NCBI RefSeq assembly: GCF_002940665.1
Contig: NZ_MIGY01000003.1
Coordinates: 911,573-975,572, forward strand
Length of the DNA stretch: 64,000 bases
Reading direction: 5' to 3'
Source: Xanthomonas arboricola
Lineage (GTDB): Bacteria; Pseudomonadota; Gammaproteobacteria; Xanthomonadales; Xanthomonadaceae
Part shown: in pieces, positions 51,534 through 61,345 of the stretch
Numbering within the stretch: the stretch's first letter is position 1
Layout: the number at the start of each line of letters is the position of its first letter
Notes under the pieces: generated by a model
The model's input: only the letters and a program-made list of their open reading frames with translations
Told to the model about the DNA's origin: nothing
Databases searched by the model: none
Program-made: the position numbers and the translations under genes

Positions 51534-51641
51534 GGTCCTTGCCCGCCCACTGTCGCGGGACCTTACGCGGCATGGATGCCGCGTAAGAGCCTACATGGAC
51601 GTACTTGCGGCGCGTCCTGCGATGGTGGGCGGGCAAGGGCC
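51534..51641 (+). repeat. Nested stem-loop repeat, copy 8
   Basis: GGTCCTTGCCCGCCCACT arm pairs with GATGGTGGGCGGGCAAGGGC; the inner CTTACGCGGCAT / ATGCCGCGTAAG hairpin is conserved. A degenerate 3' half-copy follows at about 51668-51702. Confidence 0.8.
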
Positions 51642-51766
51642 CTGCAGCAAAGCCGTCCACTGTGCCTTGCGGCAAGTCCCGCGATGGTTGGCGGGCAAGG
51701 GCTCTATCGCCAAGCCGCAGATCAGTCGCTCTACGACGCACGCACCGTATCGGGCATCATGTCGCG

Positions 51767-52999
51767 ATGAAGATCTATCTTGTTGGCGGCGCAGTCCGCG
51801 ATGCCCTGCTTGGCCAGCCCGCTGGCGACCGCGACTGGGTGGTGGTCGGTGCCGATCAGGCGCAGATGGAACACCTGGGCTTCAAACCAGTGGGAAAGGA
51901 TTTCCCGGTGTTCCTGCACCCGCGCAGCGGCGAGGAATATGCGTTGGCGCGTACCGAGCGCAAGTCCGGGCGCGGCTATCGCGGCTTCGTGGTGGATGCC
52001 GATCCTTCGGTGACGCTGGAAGAGGATCTGCTGCGTCGCGACTTCACCATCAATGCGATCGCACGCGACGAGGACACCGGCGAGTTGTTCGATCCGTATG
52101 GCGGCGCGCGCGATCTGCAGGCGCGCGTGCTGCGGCACGTGGGGCCGGCCTTTGTCGAAGATCCCGTGCGCGTGTTGCGCGCTGCCCGCTTCATGGCGCG
52201 GCTGGCACCGCTGGGTTTCACTGTCGCGCCAGAGACCGCAGCACTGATGCGCGAGATGGCCGCCAGCGGCGAACTGGACAGCCTGGTCCCAGAACGCGTG
52301 TGGCAGGAATTACGCCGCGTGCTGGAGAGTGCGCAGCCATCGGCATTTTTGCGCACGCTGCACGACACCGATGCGTTGCGCGTCATCCTGCCCGAGATCG
52401 ATGCACTGTATGGCGTGCCGCAACGTGCCGAGTTTCATCCGGAGGTGGATACCGGCATTCACCAGGAAATGGTCAGCGACATGGCCGCGCGACTGGCGCC
52501 CGGCGACGCGCTGGTGGGCTTTGCCGCATTGACCCACGACCTGGGCAAGGCACTCACACCAGCGGAAGAATGGCCGCGCCACATCATGCACGAACAGCGC
52601 GGCGTTGCCCCGCTGCAGGCAGTATGCGAGCGGCTCAAGGTGCCACAGGATTATCGCCAGCTCGCCATCACCGCCTGCCGCGAGCACTTGAATGTACATC
52701 GCCTGGCCGAACTGCGCGACCGCACCGTGCATGAGCTGCTGGTGCGCTGCGACGCGTTTCGCCGCCCCGAGCGCATCGCGCAACTCGCGCTGGTCTGCGA
52801 AGCCGACAAGCGTGGCCGGCTGGGCAGCGAAGACGCCGCGTATCCACAGGGCGAACAACTCAAACGCCTGCATGCCGCTGCGCTGGCCATCAATGCGCGC
52901 GACCTGGCTGCAGAAGGCTTGCAAGGCCCGCAGATCGGCGAGGCCTTGGCGAAGGCGCGGATTGCGGCGATTGCGGCCGCAAGAAAGCCCGGCACGTAG
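51767..52999 (+). CDS. cca: Multifunctional CCA-adding tRNA nucleotidyltransferase
   Basis: A 410-residue class II enzyme; the E. coli enzyme has 412. The nucleotidyltransferase head has [16 protein letters not shown], the metal-binding GDRDWVVVG and [10 protein letters not shown], then [15 protein letters not shown]-terminal HD domain (about 225-330, with [10 protein letters not shown]) gives the phosphatase/phosphodiesterase activities of the gammaproteobacterial form. It repairs and completes tRNA 3' ends. Its promoter must lie in or next to the repeat remnant upstream. Confidence 0.95.
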   Translation: MKIYLVGGAVRDALLGQPAGDRDWVVVGADQAQMEHLGFKPVGKDFPVFLHPRSGEEYALARTERKSGRGYRGFVVDADPSVTLEEDLLRRDFTINAIARDEDTGELFDPYGGARDLQARVLRHVGPAFVEDPVRVLRAARFMARLAPLGFTVAPETAALMREMAASGELDSLVPERVWQELRRVLESAQPSAFLRTLHDTDALRVILPEIDALYGVPQRAEFHPEVDTGIHQEMVSDMAARLAPGDALVGFAALTHDLGKALTPAEEWPRHIMHEQRGVAPLQAVCERLKVPQDYRQLAITACREHLNVHRLAELRDRTVHELLVRCDAFRRPERIAQLALVCEADKRGRLGSEDAAYPQGEQLKRLHAAALAINARDLAAEGLQGPQIGEALAKARIAAIAAARKPGT

Positions 53000-53167
53000 C
53001 CGATGCATCGCGCATACCGTTGTCGAAACGCGACAGGGATGTAGCCGTGCCAAGCAAAGCGTTGCCGCTCAGATCCGGACTAGCGAAAGATCCCGGGTCG
53101 AAATTGCAACCGCGAGTCGCCGCCATTGCAACAAGGCGGCTGCCCGAAAGCAGCCGCCCGGCCGACG

Positions 53168-55831
53168 TCACAGCTTGAAATTCAAGCTCAGCATGAAGGA
53201 GCGGCCGTTCTTGTAGATGTAGTACGGCTGGTTCTTGTTGCCGATATAGCTGAAGTAGGTTTCGTCCAGCAGATTGGTGGCTTCCAGCGCCACGCGCAGC
53301 CGCTCGGTGGCCTGGTAGCCGAACGAGGCATCGACCTGGGTGAATGCATCGGTCATCTGCTGGCCGTTGAGGCGGCCGATCTGGGTGAAGTATTCCGAGC
53401 GCCAGCCCAGATTCACCCGCGCACTCCATTTGCCCTGCTCGTAATACGGGCTGATGTTGTAGGCGTTGCGCGAGTTGTACGGCAGGCTGTAATCGCCGTC
53501 GGTCTTGGAATCGGAATAGGTGTAGTTGGCCACCACGCCGAACCCGTTGCCGAAGTTGTGCTGCAGGTTGAGCGCAACGCCGCGCACCTTGGCATCGCCA
53601 GCGTTGGTCGGCACGGAGGTCTGATAGGTGCTCGAGCCGCCGGTGGCGTTGTTGAAGAACACCCGGTCTTCCACGGTGGTCAGGATGTAGTTGGATATAT
53701 CGCGCGAGAAGAACTCGCCGCTGAGCAGGCTGCTGTCAGAGAAGTACCACTCCAGCGATGCGCCCAGGTTGGTGGACTCGTACGGACTCAATCCAGGATT
53801 GCCCGTGGACGCAGTGAGCGTGGTGTCGTCGGTGGCCACGTACGGGGTCATGTTGGTGTAGCGCGGCCGTGCGATCACTTTGGAGGCAGCGAAGCGCAGC
53901 ATCAGATCATCGCGCAGGTCGTAGGCGATGTTGAAGGACGGCAACCACTTGCCATAGCTGTTGAGGAAGTTGACCGGCGTATAGCCGCCACCTGGCGCAT
54001 AGCTGAAACCATCAGTGGAATCGCGGGTGTGCACGTAACGCACGCCAACGTTGCCGCGATAGCGCTCGCCGGAAAAGTTGCCCTGCAGGAACCAGGCGCG
54101 GTTCTGTTCTTCGATGCTGTAGTTGCCGGCGTAGCTGATCGGCAAGCCGTCATCGCCTTCCAGGCCACCGATGTACTGGCTGATGGCGCCGCTGTTGATG
54201 GTCGACCAGCGCTGCATGTCGGCGCTGGTCGACAAGCCGTCCAGATAGCCCGACGGCGTGGTGCCCGGCGAGAATGCGGCCAGCGTGCTGCCGTCGTTCG
54301 GGGTCCAGGTGCGGCTGTAGGAGGACTGCCCGGTGGCGTGATTGGTCAGCTTGATGCCGGTGAGGATCTGGGTGAACGGCCCCCACTCCACCGCATGGTC
54401 GAAGTCCAGCTGCAGGTAGCGTTCCTTGTCGTACTGCGGGCTGTGGCTGGCCGAGGCGTTATTGAGTTGCATCGCCGTCGCGTTGGTGGGGTCGGTGCTG
54501 TAGTCCATCGCGGTGCGGCGCCCGTCGATGTTGTAGCTGTAACCGGCGAGGTTGCGGAACTGGATGCCGTAGATACGCTCGGCACCGCCCTGTGAACTGG
54601 TGTAGCCCACCTGGCTGGACGCATTCCAGCCATCGCCATGCCAGTCGGCGCGTAGATGGATGCTGCCGGTGCTGACCTCGCTGTTGCGCAGGTAGCCGTC
54701 CAGGTAGGTGTTGGACTGGTCGCCGAACGTACCCGAGGTCGCCACGCCATTCTCGAAGCCCAGCGCCTGCGCATCGCCTGGGGTGGAACCCCAGTAGCCG
54801 TAGCGGCTCTGGTTGTAGTTGTCGAAACTTTCCTTGACGTACAAGCCGGTCAGATTGAGCTCGAAATCGGCATCCGGCTTCCACTGCAACGCCGCGCTGA
54901 CGCCATCGCGCTTGCGCGTCTGCTGGAACAACGCGGTGTTGATCGAGGTTGGAAACACGCCGGTGTTGTTGCCGACCACAGCCGCCGGAAACCCTGCGCC
55001 TTGCACATTGTCGTAGCCGAAGATTTCCACACCATCGCGGCGCAGCACGCGCTGCGAATGCATCACTGAGGTAAGTACACCGAGCGTTTCATCCTGGTTC
55101 TTCCAGCTGTACAACGCCGAGGCATTCGGCTTGCCCTCCTCGGAACGATCGTTATAGCCGTAGCTCAGCGTGCCGGTCAGGGTGTTGCGCTCAAGGTCCA
55201 GCGGCTTGCGCGTGTGCACGATCACGGTGCCGCCGATGGAGCCCTCGTCGATGCGTGCCTCCGGTGTCTTGTAGACCTCCATCAGGCCGACCACTTCCGG
55301 CGCCAGCGTGCTGTAGTTGAACGAGCGGCTGTCCGGGTCGTTGGGATCACCGCCCCAGCTGGTGGAGGCAATGGTCTGGCCGTTGAGCAGCACGCGGTTG
55401 AGTGCCGGGTCGGTGCCGAGGATGCTGACCTTTTCGCCTTCGCCGAACTGGCGGTCCACGGTGATGCCGGACAGGCGCGACAGCGACTCGGCAACGTTGG
55501 TGTCTGGGAATTTGCCGATGTCTTCGGCGCTGATCGCATCGACGATCGCATCGGCATTGCGCTTGACGTTGAGTGCCTTGCCGAGGCTGGCCTGATAGCC
55601 GACGACCTTGACCTCGTCCAGCGTGGATACCGAGGGATTGGTTTGCGCGGGCGCCTGTTCCTGCGGGGCTGCAGCCTGCTCCTGCGCACCCGCAGGCAAC
55701 GCGGCAATACCTGCCAGGGCGGCGCCACCGATCAACAGACTGCGGACTGCAGTACTCAGCGGCGTGCGATGCAGCGGATGCGCATGACAGAACACATGAC
55801 GGGAGAATTCGAACACACGGGAAGACGGCAT
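53168..55831 (-). CDS. TonB-dependent receptor, carbohydrate-type (TIGR01782-like)
   Basis: An 887-residue receptor. The N-terminus has an extended signal region (hydrophobic core SLLIGGAALAGIAALPAGA, about 32-50), then a TonB-box-like DEVKVVGYQASLGKAL. The plug has DAISAEDIGKFPDTNVAESL, LNRVLLNGQTIAS and IDEGSIGGTVIVHTR. The barrel ends FMLSLNFKL. The DAISAEDIGKFPDxNVAESL motif is typical of the Xanthomonas/Caulobacter receptor family used for sugars. The position beside the nag operon suggests chitooligosaccharide or GlcNAc-containing substrates. Confidence 0.93.
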   Translation of the reverse strand: MPSSRVFEFSRHVFCHAHPLHRTPLSTAVRSLLIGGAALAGIAALPAGAQEQAAAPQEQAPAQTNPSVSTLDEVKVVGYQASLGKALNVKRNADAIVDAISAEDIGKFPDTNVAESLSRLSGITVDRQFGEGEKVSILGTDPALNRVLLNGQTIASTSWGGDPNDPDSRSFNYSTLAPEVVGLMEVYKTPEARIDEGSIGGTVIVHTRKPLDLERNTLTGTLSYGYNDRSEEGKPNASALYSWKNQDETLGVLTSVMHSQRVLRRDGVEIFGYDNVQGAGFPAAVVGNNTGVFPTSINTALFQQTRKRDGVSAALQWKPDADFELNLTGLYVKESFDNYNQSRYGYWGSTPGDAQALGFENGVATSGTFGDQSNTYLDGYLRNSEVSTGSIHLRADWHGDGWNASSQVGYTSSQGGAERIYGIQFRNLAGYSYNIDGRRTAMDYSTDPTNATAMQLNNASASHSPQYDKERYLQLDFDHAVEWGPFTQILTGIKLTNHATGQSSYSRTWTPNDGSTLAAFSPGTTPSGYLDGLSTSADMQRWSTINSGAISQYIGGLEGDDGLPISYAGNYSIEEQNRAWFLQGNFSGERYRGNVGVRYVHTRDSTDGFSYAPGGGYTPVNFLNSYGKWLPSFNIAYDLRDDLMLRFAASKVIARPRYTNMTPYVATDDTTLTASTGNPGLSPYESTNLGASLEWYFSDSSLLSGEFFSRDISNYILTTVEDRVFFNNATGGSSTYQTSVPTNAGDAKVRGVALNLQHNFGNGFGVVANYTYSDSKTDGDYSLPYNSRNAYNISPYYEQGKWSARVNLGWRSEYFTQIGRLNGQQMTDAFTQVDASFGYQATERLRVALEATNLLDETYFSYIGNKNQPYYIYKNGRSFMLSLNFKL

Positions 55832-56447
55832 TGCGTAGACCTCTTGACGGATGTCAGGTGGCAACCATGTGGTTGCACGACAACGCGCGATGCGCGTGAC
55901 ATGCCCGCACTCCGTCCCCTGTGCCGGATGCGAGCAGCGTCCCGCACCGCCGTAGTGGCATGCGGGTCAGCGCCAGTCCGACCAGCAGCCGGACGACAAC
56001 GCTTTCAAGAATTCAGAAGTGGCTCCTGCTCGCTGACAACGTTATCAGCGAAGGTGCCTTTCGCAGCCGGGGCTGTCAACTCGCTGCCACAAATGCCCAA
56101 TTTCATGCCTGAAACCGCACCGACGATGCAGATATTGGAATGACAGCGTGATCGCGTTCGCATTCATTTGATTCGATGAGCAGACCACTGCGCGTAGCGG
56201 CCTGATGCCACAAGGCTGCGCAGCCGGATGTTGCGATGCAGGGTGTGTTGAAGGCGGCGATGTGGTGCATGCGTGCGTTTTATTGGTGCGCAGGCAGTAT
56301 TCGCGCAATGCACCTCGCCCTGCGAACGCGGCACTCCATGGCTAAGTAAGTCGTGGCCACCAACTCAGTTCCATACAGCTGAAGGTGCACAGACACCGGC
56401 CGTTCGTCACAATGTTTACCGGATGCACCAGCCCCCGTACAGGGCGA
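55832..56447. other. Receptor upstream region
   Basis: No gene is seen between the receptor start and the protease stop (616 bp). It contains two LacI-type operator-like sites at 55995-56006 and 56034-56047. The remainder shows nothing I can name. Confidence 0.5.
55995..56047 (-). promoter_or_regulatory. Pair of LacI-type operator-like sites upstream of the receptor
   Basis: TGACAACGTTATCA (56034-56047) is an inverted repeat with one mismatched pair, centred on CG (AACGTT), typical of LacI-family operators. GACAACGCTTTC (55995-56006) is a weaker copy 40 bp away. A LacI-family regulator (NagR) is encoded in the adjacent nag operon, so NagR control of the receptor is likely but inferred. Confidence 0.55.
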
Positions 56448-57827
56448 TCACTTCGAACGGACGCAGGCCTGCGTCCGCAGCCACTGTGCAGCCGCGTCGA
56501 TCATATCGACCTGCGAGTCAAGCAGGACATCCGGTTGCAGCCGGCCATCATTGCGATGCCCGTTGCGATCCTGCGTGTAGCTGGCGGCAATCGCAAGAAC
56601 ACCGCCGCCAGGCAGTTCCACCGAGCGATTGCCGGTGGTCTGGCCGGCGCTTGGCTGACCGAAGCTGCGCGTGTTCGCACGGCCACGGAAAGAGATCGCA
56701 ACCATCTCGCCCGCACTCGCCGTCTTCGGGCCGATCAAAACGGCAACCGGGCGATCTGTTTGCAGGCCGTCGGGCGAGCTAGTCAAGCGCGGCGTAGACC
56801 GTGCCCGCCATGGCAATTGCTTGCCGGCTACATCGACAAAGCTGCCGAGCGCTGCATTGCCCAGTAGTGCATGCAGCCCGTTGATCATTGGCCACATCGT
56901 GCCACCGGTGTTGTGGCGTAAATCGACAAGCCAGCCACAACTGGCCTGTGCGGCAGCTTGATCAAGCGCCCTCGCGAGCGATGTCTCGTAAGCACTGCTG
57001 ACTTCTCTGGAGGATGTCATCAGGCCCGGGACGTCGATATAGGCAATCCCGGATGCCAACAGGCGTGTTTGCATGGCAGGCAGCTCGCGTTGTGCAACGG
57101 CTTCCACGTTACGTCGCCCGGAAGGACGCATCAGGAAACTATGACCGTCATCGAGCTGGGCGACCAATGCATCGATGGCGACATAGGCGTCCACTTCGCG
57201 CATGTTTACAGCCTGCGCACGCAGCTGCGGCTCACGCGTGGTCCAGTTGATACGGGCGCTGTGCAGCGCGTGCTCCCGGATCGCGGGGATGGCGACATCC
57301 AGGATCGCGCTGGCCGATGCCGCATCGGCCAGCGGTTGGACAGTCAGGCGCAACTGGCTGACATCCAGCATTCCATCGCCTCGCAGCACCACACCAATGA
57401 ACACCTTCTGCGTATCCATAGGTACCTGCAGCGCAATGGAACGGCTTGCATGCGTCGTGCCGCTGACCGGATCGGTTTGCGAGCTTTCAAAGGCCAGGCG
57501 TTTGCCATGCGCATCATCGGCGCGCATCCATAGCGTGGCGCCCTGCGATGCGTTGGAGGTTGCCAATACCCCGGACAACAGCAACGACTGCCCGCGCAAA
57601 GACACAGCGTCCAGTTGTGCGGAGGCAGCACCGAACGGTGCAGTGCGCGCGGCAATTGCGGTCAGACGCAATTGCGCCCCTTCACTGGACTGCACGTCGC
57701 CTTGCACCGCAGTCAGTTGGTAATCAGCTCCACCGGCAGCCGCGTACCAGCTTGGAATCGCTGCCATCGCATGCACACTGCACAACAGACTCAGCACCAG
57801 CCACCATCGCATCCGTGCGTGTCTCAT
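56448..57827 (-). CDS. S41-like (C-terminal processing) peptidase, exported
   Basis: A 459-residue protein. The signal peptide ends near VHAMA (about 22). There is a beta-rich N-terminal region (about 25-165) and a C-terminal TSPc/S41 domain with IAYIDVPGL, WLVDLRHNTGGTMWPMI, IGPKTASAGEMVAISF (nucleophile Ser in TASAGE) and QPSAGQTTGN. No PDZ domain is visible. It is predicted to be a periplasmic serine protease; the target is unknown. It lies between the nag operon and the receptor, same strand, with 219 bp to nagA. Confidence 0.83.
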   Translation of the reverse strand: MRHARMRWWLVLSLLCSVHAMAAIPSWYAAAGGADYQLTAVQGDVQSSEGAQLRLTAIAARTAPFGAASAQLDAVSLRGQSLLLSGVLATSNASQGATLWMRADDAHGKRLAFESSQTDPVSGTTHASRSIALQVPMDTQKVFIGVVLRGDGMLDVSQLRLTVQPLADAASASAILDVAIPAIREHALHSARINWTTREPQLRAQAVNMREVDAYVAIDALVAQLDDGHSFLMRPSGRRNVEAVAQRELPAMQTRLLASGIAYIDVPGLMTSSREVSSAYETSLARALDQAAAQASCGWLVDLRHNTGGTMWPMINGLHALLGNAALGSFVDVAGKQLPWRARSTPRLTSSPDGLQTDRPVAVLIGPKTASAGEMVAISFRGRANTRSFGQPSAGQTTGNRSVELPGGGVLAIAASYTQDRNGHRNDGRLQPDVLLDSQVDMIDAAAQWLRTQACVRSK

Positions 57828-58046
57828 CCGTTACTCATCGCAACCTGAGGTCAGACGCAACTTTAGCAGCCATTGCCTGCGCTGTAAGGCCGTATGCGAT
57901 CTGCGACGCCAACCCACAGGAAATGGCGACTAGCGGCAATGTGGCTATAGATCGCGCGCGACAACCGCGGTGGTCGGACAGCACATCCCGCGCCGCGCGG
58001 TTATCGATCCCGCTTGGCGCGAGCGTATTCGGCCTGACCGCTACGC

Positions 58047-59201
58047 CTACTCGCGCTGCCCGGCGACCCAGGTGGCAAGTACCTGCACGTCGGCATCCAC
58101 CAGCACCAGATCGGCCTGATAGCCGGGTGCAATGCGGCCCAGGCGCTGGCCCAGACCGATGCATTGCGCCGGATAGGTGGACGCCATGCGCGCGGCTTCG
58201 GCCAGATCCACGCCCAGCCACTGCACGCTGTTGCGCACGGCCGTGGCCATGTCCAGCGCCGAGCCCGCCAACGCGCCATCGGCATTGCGTACCACGCCGT
58301 CCGCGGCGGTGATGGTTTCACCATACAGGTCGAAACTGGGGCTGTCGGCACCGACCATCGGCATGGCGTCGGTGACCAGCAACAGCTTGCCGCGCGGTTT
58401 GGCGGCCAGCGCCATGCGCAGGCTGGCCGGGTGCACGTGCACGCCATCGACGATGATGCCGCACCACACATCGGGGTCTTCCAATGCGGCGCCCACCGCG
58501 CCGGGCTCGCGCCCGGCAAGTTGCGACATCGCGTTGTACAGATGGGTGAAACCGCTGACGCCGGCGGCAATGCCGTCGCGTGCCTGCTCGTAGGTCGCTG
58601 CGGTGTGGCCGGCAAACACGATCGCGCCACCGGCGACGAAGGCGCGGATATCGTCCAGCGGCACCCGCTCGGGTGCGAGCGTGATCAGGGTGACGCCGTT
58701 GTCCAGCGACGTATCGACGGCAATCTCGTGCGCGTCGGGCAGGCGGAACTTGTGCGCGTCGTGCGTGCCCTTGCGGGCAGGGCTCAGGTACGGGCCTTCC
58801 AGATGGATGCCGAGCACGCCGGGCACGCCTTGTGCGATTGCCTGGCGCGTGGCCTCGATCGCCTCGGCCATGACCTCGGCGGTGTCGCTGATCAGCGTCG
58901 GCAACAGGCCGGTGGTGCCGTAGCGGCGATGTGCGGCCGCGATCGTGGCCAGGGCATGGGGGTCGCGCGCGTTGTTGAACAACACGCCGCCACCACCGTT
59001 GACCTGGATGTCGATGAAGCCGGGCAGCAGGGTGGCGCCGTCCAGATCCACGCGCGTCTGCGCCTGCGCAACGCGCGCATCGTCGGCCGCCACCACCGCC
59101 TGGATCTGCGTGCCGGCCAGCAGGACGACCAGCCCATCCTGCAGGCCATCGTCGGTGAGCACGCGTGCATTGCACAACGCCTGAATCGGGGAAGCATCCA
59201 T
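58047..59201 (-). CDS. nagA: N-acetylglucosamine-6-phosphate deacetylase
   Basis: A 384-residue amidohydrolase. LLPGFIDIQVNGGGGVLFNN, HLEGPYLSPARKGTHD (metal Glu), FAGHTAATYEQ, THLYNAMSQL, DGVHVHP and catalytic Asp in LLLVTDAMP follow NagA order. It converts GlcNAc-6-phosphate to glucosamine-6-phosphate and acetate. It starts 2 bp after the deaminase stop, so the two are co-translated. Confidence 0.94.
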   Translation of the reverse strand: MDASPIQALCNARVLTDDGLQDGLVVLLAGTQIQAVVAADDARVAQAQTRVDLDGATLLPGFIDIQVNGGGGVLFNNARDPHALATIAAAHRRYGTTGLLPTLISDTAEVMAEAIEATRQAIAQGVPGVLGIHLEGPYLSPARKGTHDAHKFRLPDAHEIAVDTSLDNGVTLITLAPERVPLDDIRAFVAGGAIVFAGHTAATYEQARDGIAAGVSGFTHLYNAMSQLAGREPGAVGAALEDPDVWCGIIVDGVHVHPASLRMALAAKPRGKLLLVTDAMPMVGADSPSFDLYGETITAADGVVRNADGALAGSALDMATAVRNSVQWLGVDLAEAARMASTYPAQCIGLGQRLGRIAPGYQADLVLVDADVQVLATWVAGQRE

Positions 59202-59203
59202 GT

Positions 59204-60232
59204 TCAAACGGTTTCCGTGACCTTGTTCAAATGCGGCGGCAGATCGGGATTGTTGCCACGTTGCAGGGCCAGCGCGTTGATCGCGCGGTAGAAGCTCTGC
59301 ACGGTCAACAGCGGCGCGCTGGCCGGATGCGCCGCATCCACGAGCGGCAAGTCGCCGTCGGGCGCGGCCAGCCATACCTGCGCGCCACGCGCGCGGAATT
59401 CGGCGGCGAGCGCACGCGTGCCGGCACCGGTTTCGTCGGGCTGGGCGAACACCAGCACCGGGAAGCCCGGCCCCACCAGCGCCATCGGGCCGTGCTTGAC
59501 CTCGGCCGAGCTATACGCCTCGGCATGCAGGCCGCAGGTTTCCTTGAACTTCAGCGCCGCTTCCTGCGCCGCGCCCAGGCCCAGGCCGCGACCGAGCACG
59601 AACAGGTTGTGTGCGGGCACCAGGCCGGCAGTGAGCGCGGACCAGTCGGCCTGCCAGGCGTCGCGCAATTGCTGCGGCAATGCCTCCACCGCCGCGAGCA
59701 GGGCCGGATCGTTCTTCCACACCGCGCCCAGGTGCAGCAGCGCAGCCAGCGAGGCGAGATAACTCTTGGTGGCAGCGATGCTTTTTTCCGGGCCTGCGCC
59801 CAGCGCAATCACCACCTCGGCCAGCTGGGCCAGCGGCGAATCCTCGACGTTGACCAGGGCGACCACGCGCGCGCCGGCCGCCTTGGCGGCCTCGGCATTG
59901 CGCAACAGGTCCGGGCTCTTGCCCGATTGCGAGATCACGATGTACAGCGCGCCGCGCAACTGCAGCGGCGATGCATAGACCGAACCCACCGATGGCGATG
60001 CCGAGGCAGTGACGATGCCGAGCTGGGTTTCGAACAGATACTTGGCGTAGGTCGCTGCGTGATCGGAACTGCCGCGTGCGCAGGTCACCACGAACGGCGG
60101 CGGCGTGTCGCGCAGCGACTGCGCGAGTGCGGCGACAGTGCCGGCGTTACGGGCGAACTGCGCGGCGACCACGTCGGCGGTCTGCGCCGCCTCGCGGAAC
60201 ATCAAGGTCTCGGTTTCGGTGGGAAGGCTCAT
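59204..60232 (-). CDS. nagB-II: Glucosamine-6-phosphate deaminase, SIS type (NagB-II)
   Basis: A 342-residue protein with two SIS domains (about 35-165 and 195-330): CARGSSDHAATYAKYLFE, VISQSGKSPDLLRNAEAAKA, GPEKSIAATKSYLA and LGRGLGLGAAQEAALKFKE. It lacks the glutaminase domain of GlmS, which marks it as the alternative deaminase used with NagA. It yields fructose-6-phosphate and ammonia. It is 5 bp from nagR and 2 bp from nagA. Confidence 0.92.
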   Translation of the reverse strand: MSLPTETETLMFREAAQTADVVAAQFARNAGTVAALAQSLRDTPPPFVVTCARGSSDHAATYAKYLFETQLGIVTASASPSVGSVYASPLQLRGALYIVISQSGKSPDLLRNAEAAKAAGARVVALVNVEDSPLAQLAEVVIALGAGPEKSIAATKSYLASLAALLHLGAVWKNDPALLAAVEALPQQLRDAWQADWSALTAGLVPAHNLFVLGRGLGLGAAQEAALKFKETCGLHAEAYSSAEVKHGPMALVGPGFPVLVFAQPDETGAGTRALAAEFRARGAQVWLAAPDGDLPLVDAAHPASAPLLTVQSFYRAINALALQRGNNPDLPPHLNKVTETV

Positions 60233-60237
60233 CGGGC

Positions 60238-61305
60238 TCAGGCGGATTCGGGGGGGAAGGATTTGGCGGACGGCGTCTGCGCCGGTGCAGTGGAACCGCG
60301 CACCACCAACTGCGGCACGAAGCCGCGGTTCTGCAATTGCGCGGGCTGGTCGTCGTAGGCATCGCTGCGCAACTGGCTGATCAACAGGCGTGCGGCATGC
60401 CGCGCGATGTCGTCGGTGGCCTGCTTGGCGGTGGTCAGCGCCGGCCAGGACTGGCGCGAGAACGGGCTGTCCTCGAAACCGGCGATCGACAGTTGATACG
60501 GCACGTTCATGCCGGTGGACTTGGCCGCCGCCAGCACGCCCGCGGCGATTTCATCGTTGCTGCCGAAGATCGCGGTGGGCGGCTCGCGCAATGACAGCAA
60601 CCGGCGCGCGCCACGGAAGCCGTCGTCGAAGGTGTAATCGCCCGGGATCACCAGGTGCTTGTCCAGGGTGATGCCGTAGTCCTTCAATGCGGCCTCGTAA
60701 CCGGCGTAGCGTTCGCCGCTGGAGCGGTGCTGCGGGCCGCCCCACAGGAACCCGATGCGTTGATGGCCCAACTGGACCAGATGCTCGGTGATCTCGTAGG
60801 CGGCAGCGCGGTCGTCGATATGGACGCAGGGGCCATCGCCCGGATCGTCAGTGGCGGCGATGATGCGCACGCTCTTGATGCCGCGTGCGGCCAGGCCGGC
60901 CATCAGCTCGGGGCGCTCGGACATCGGTGCGGTCAGCACCACGCCGGCCAGCCGCGAGCGCTGCACCCATTCGGCCAGTTCTTCGGCCAGCAATGGCGAG
61001 GTGGAATCGCAGGGATGGATCTGCAGCCCGAAGCCGGTTTCGCGGCAGGCGGCCAGCACGCCGTTCTGGATGCCGATGATGTGATAAGGATTGGGATTGT
61101 CGTAGACCAGACCGATCACGAACGGCGTGCCGCTGCGCAGATTGCGCGCGGACGGATCGGGTTCGTAGTCGAGATCGGCGATGGCGCGCAACACACGCGC
61201 GCGCGTGGCCTGCATCACCGACGGTTCGTTGTTGATCACGCGCGACACGGTCTTCAACGAGACCTTGGCGCGCTCGGCGACATCTTTGATGGTGGGCCTG
61301 CGCAT
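60238..61305 (-). CDS. nagR: LacI-family regulator NagR
   Basis: A 355-residue LacI/GalR regulator: N-terminal HTH MRRPTIKDVAERAKVSLKTV followed by SRVINNEP, and a periplasmic-binding-like effector domain (about 60-340: FVIGLVYDNPNPYHIIGIQN, VLTAPMSERPELMAGL, IFGSNDEIAAGVLAA). It lies inside the nag operon between the transporter and the deaminase, matching NagR of Xanthomonas. The start at 61305 has AAGG 8 nt upstream; ATGs at 61335 and 61332 would add nine to ten residues. Confidence 0.92.
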   Translation of the reverse strand: MRRPTIKDVAERAKVSLKTVSRVINNEPSVMQATRARVLRAIADLDYEPDPSARNLRSGTPFVIGLVYDNPNPYHIIGIQNGVLAACRETGFGLQIHPCDSTSPLLAEELAEWVQRSRLAGVVLTAPMSERPELMAGLAARGIKSVRIIAATDDPGDGPCVHIDDRAAAYEITEHLVQLGHQRIGFLWGGPQHRSSGERYAGYEAALKDYGITLDKHLVIPGDYTFDDGFRGARRLLSLREPPTAIFGSNDEIAAGVLAAAKSTGMNVPYQLSIAGFEDSPFSRQSWPALTTAKQATDDIARHAARLLISQLRSDAYDDQPAQLQNRGFVPQLVVRGSTAPAQTPSAKSFPPESA

Positions 61306-61345
61306 GGGTGTGCCTTGTTCGTCGGAACGCATCATGCTGCCTGGT

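Larger units (their letters stand above)
51000..51766. other. Third repeat block between slt and cca
   Basis: No gene is seen in 767 bp. After 200 bp of unremarkable sequence there is a composite unit (about 51,226-51,650) with a reverse-oriented hairpin on the left and a forward one on the right. A 3'-arm-only remnant follows (51668-51702). The conserved tail (CAGATCAGTCGCTCTACGAC) ends about 30 bp before the cca ATG. Confidence 0.65.
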
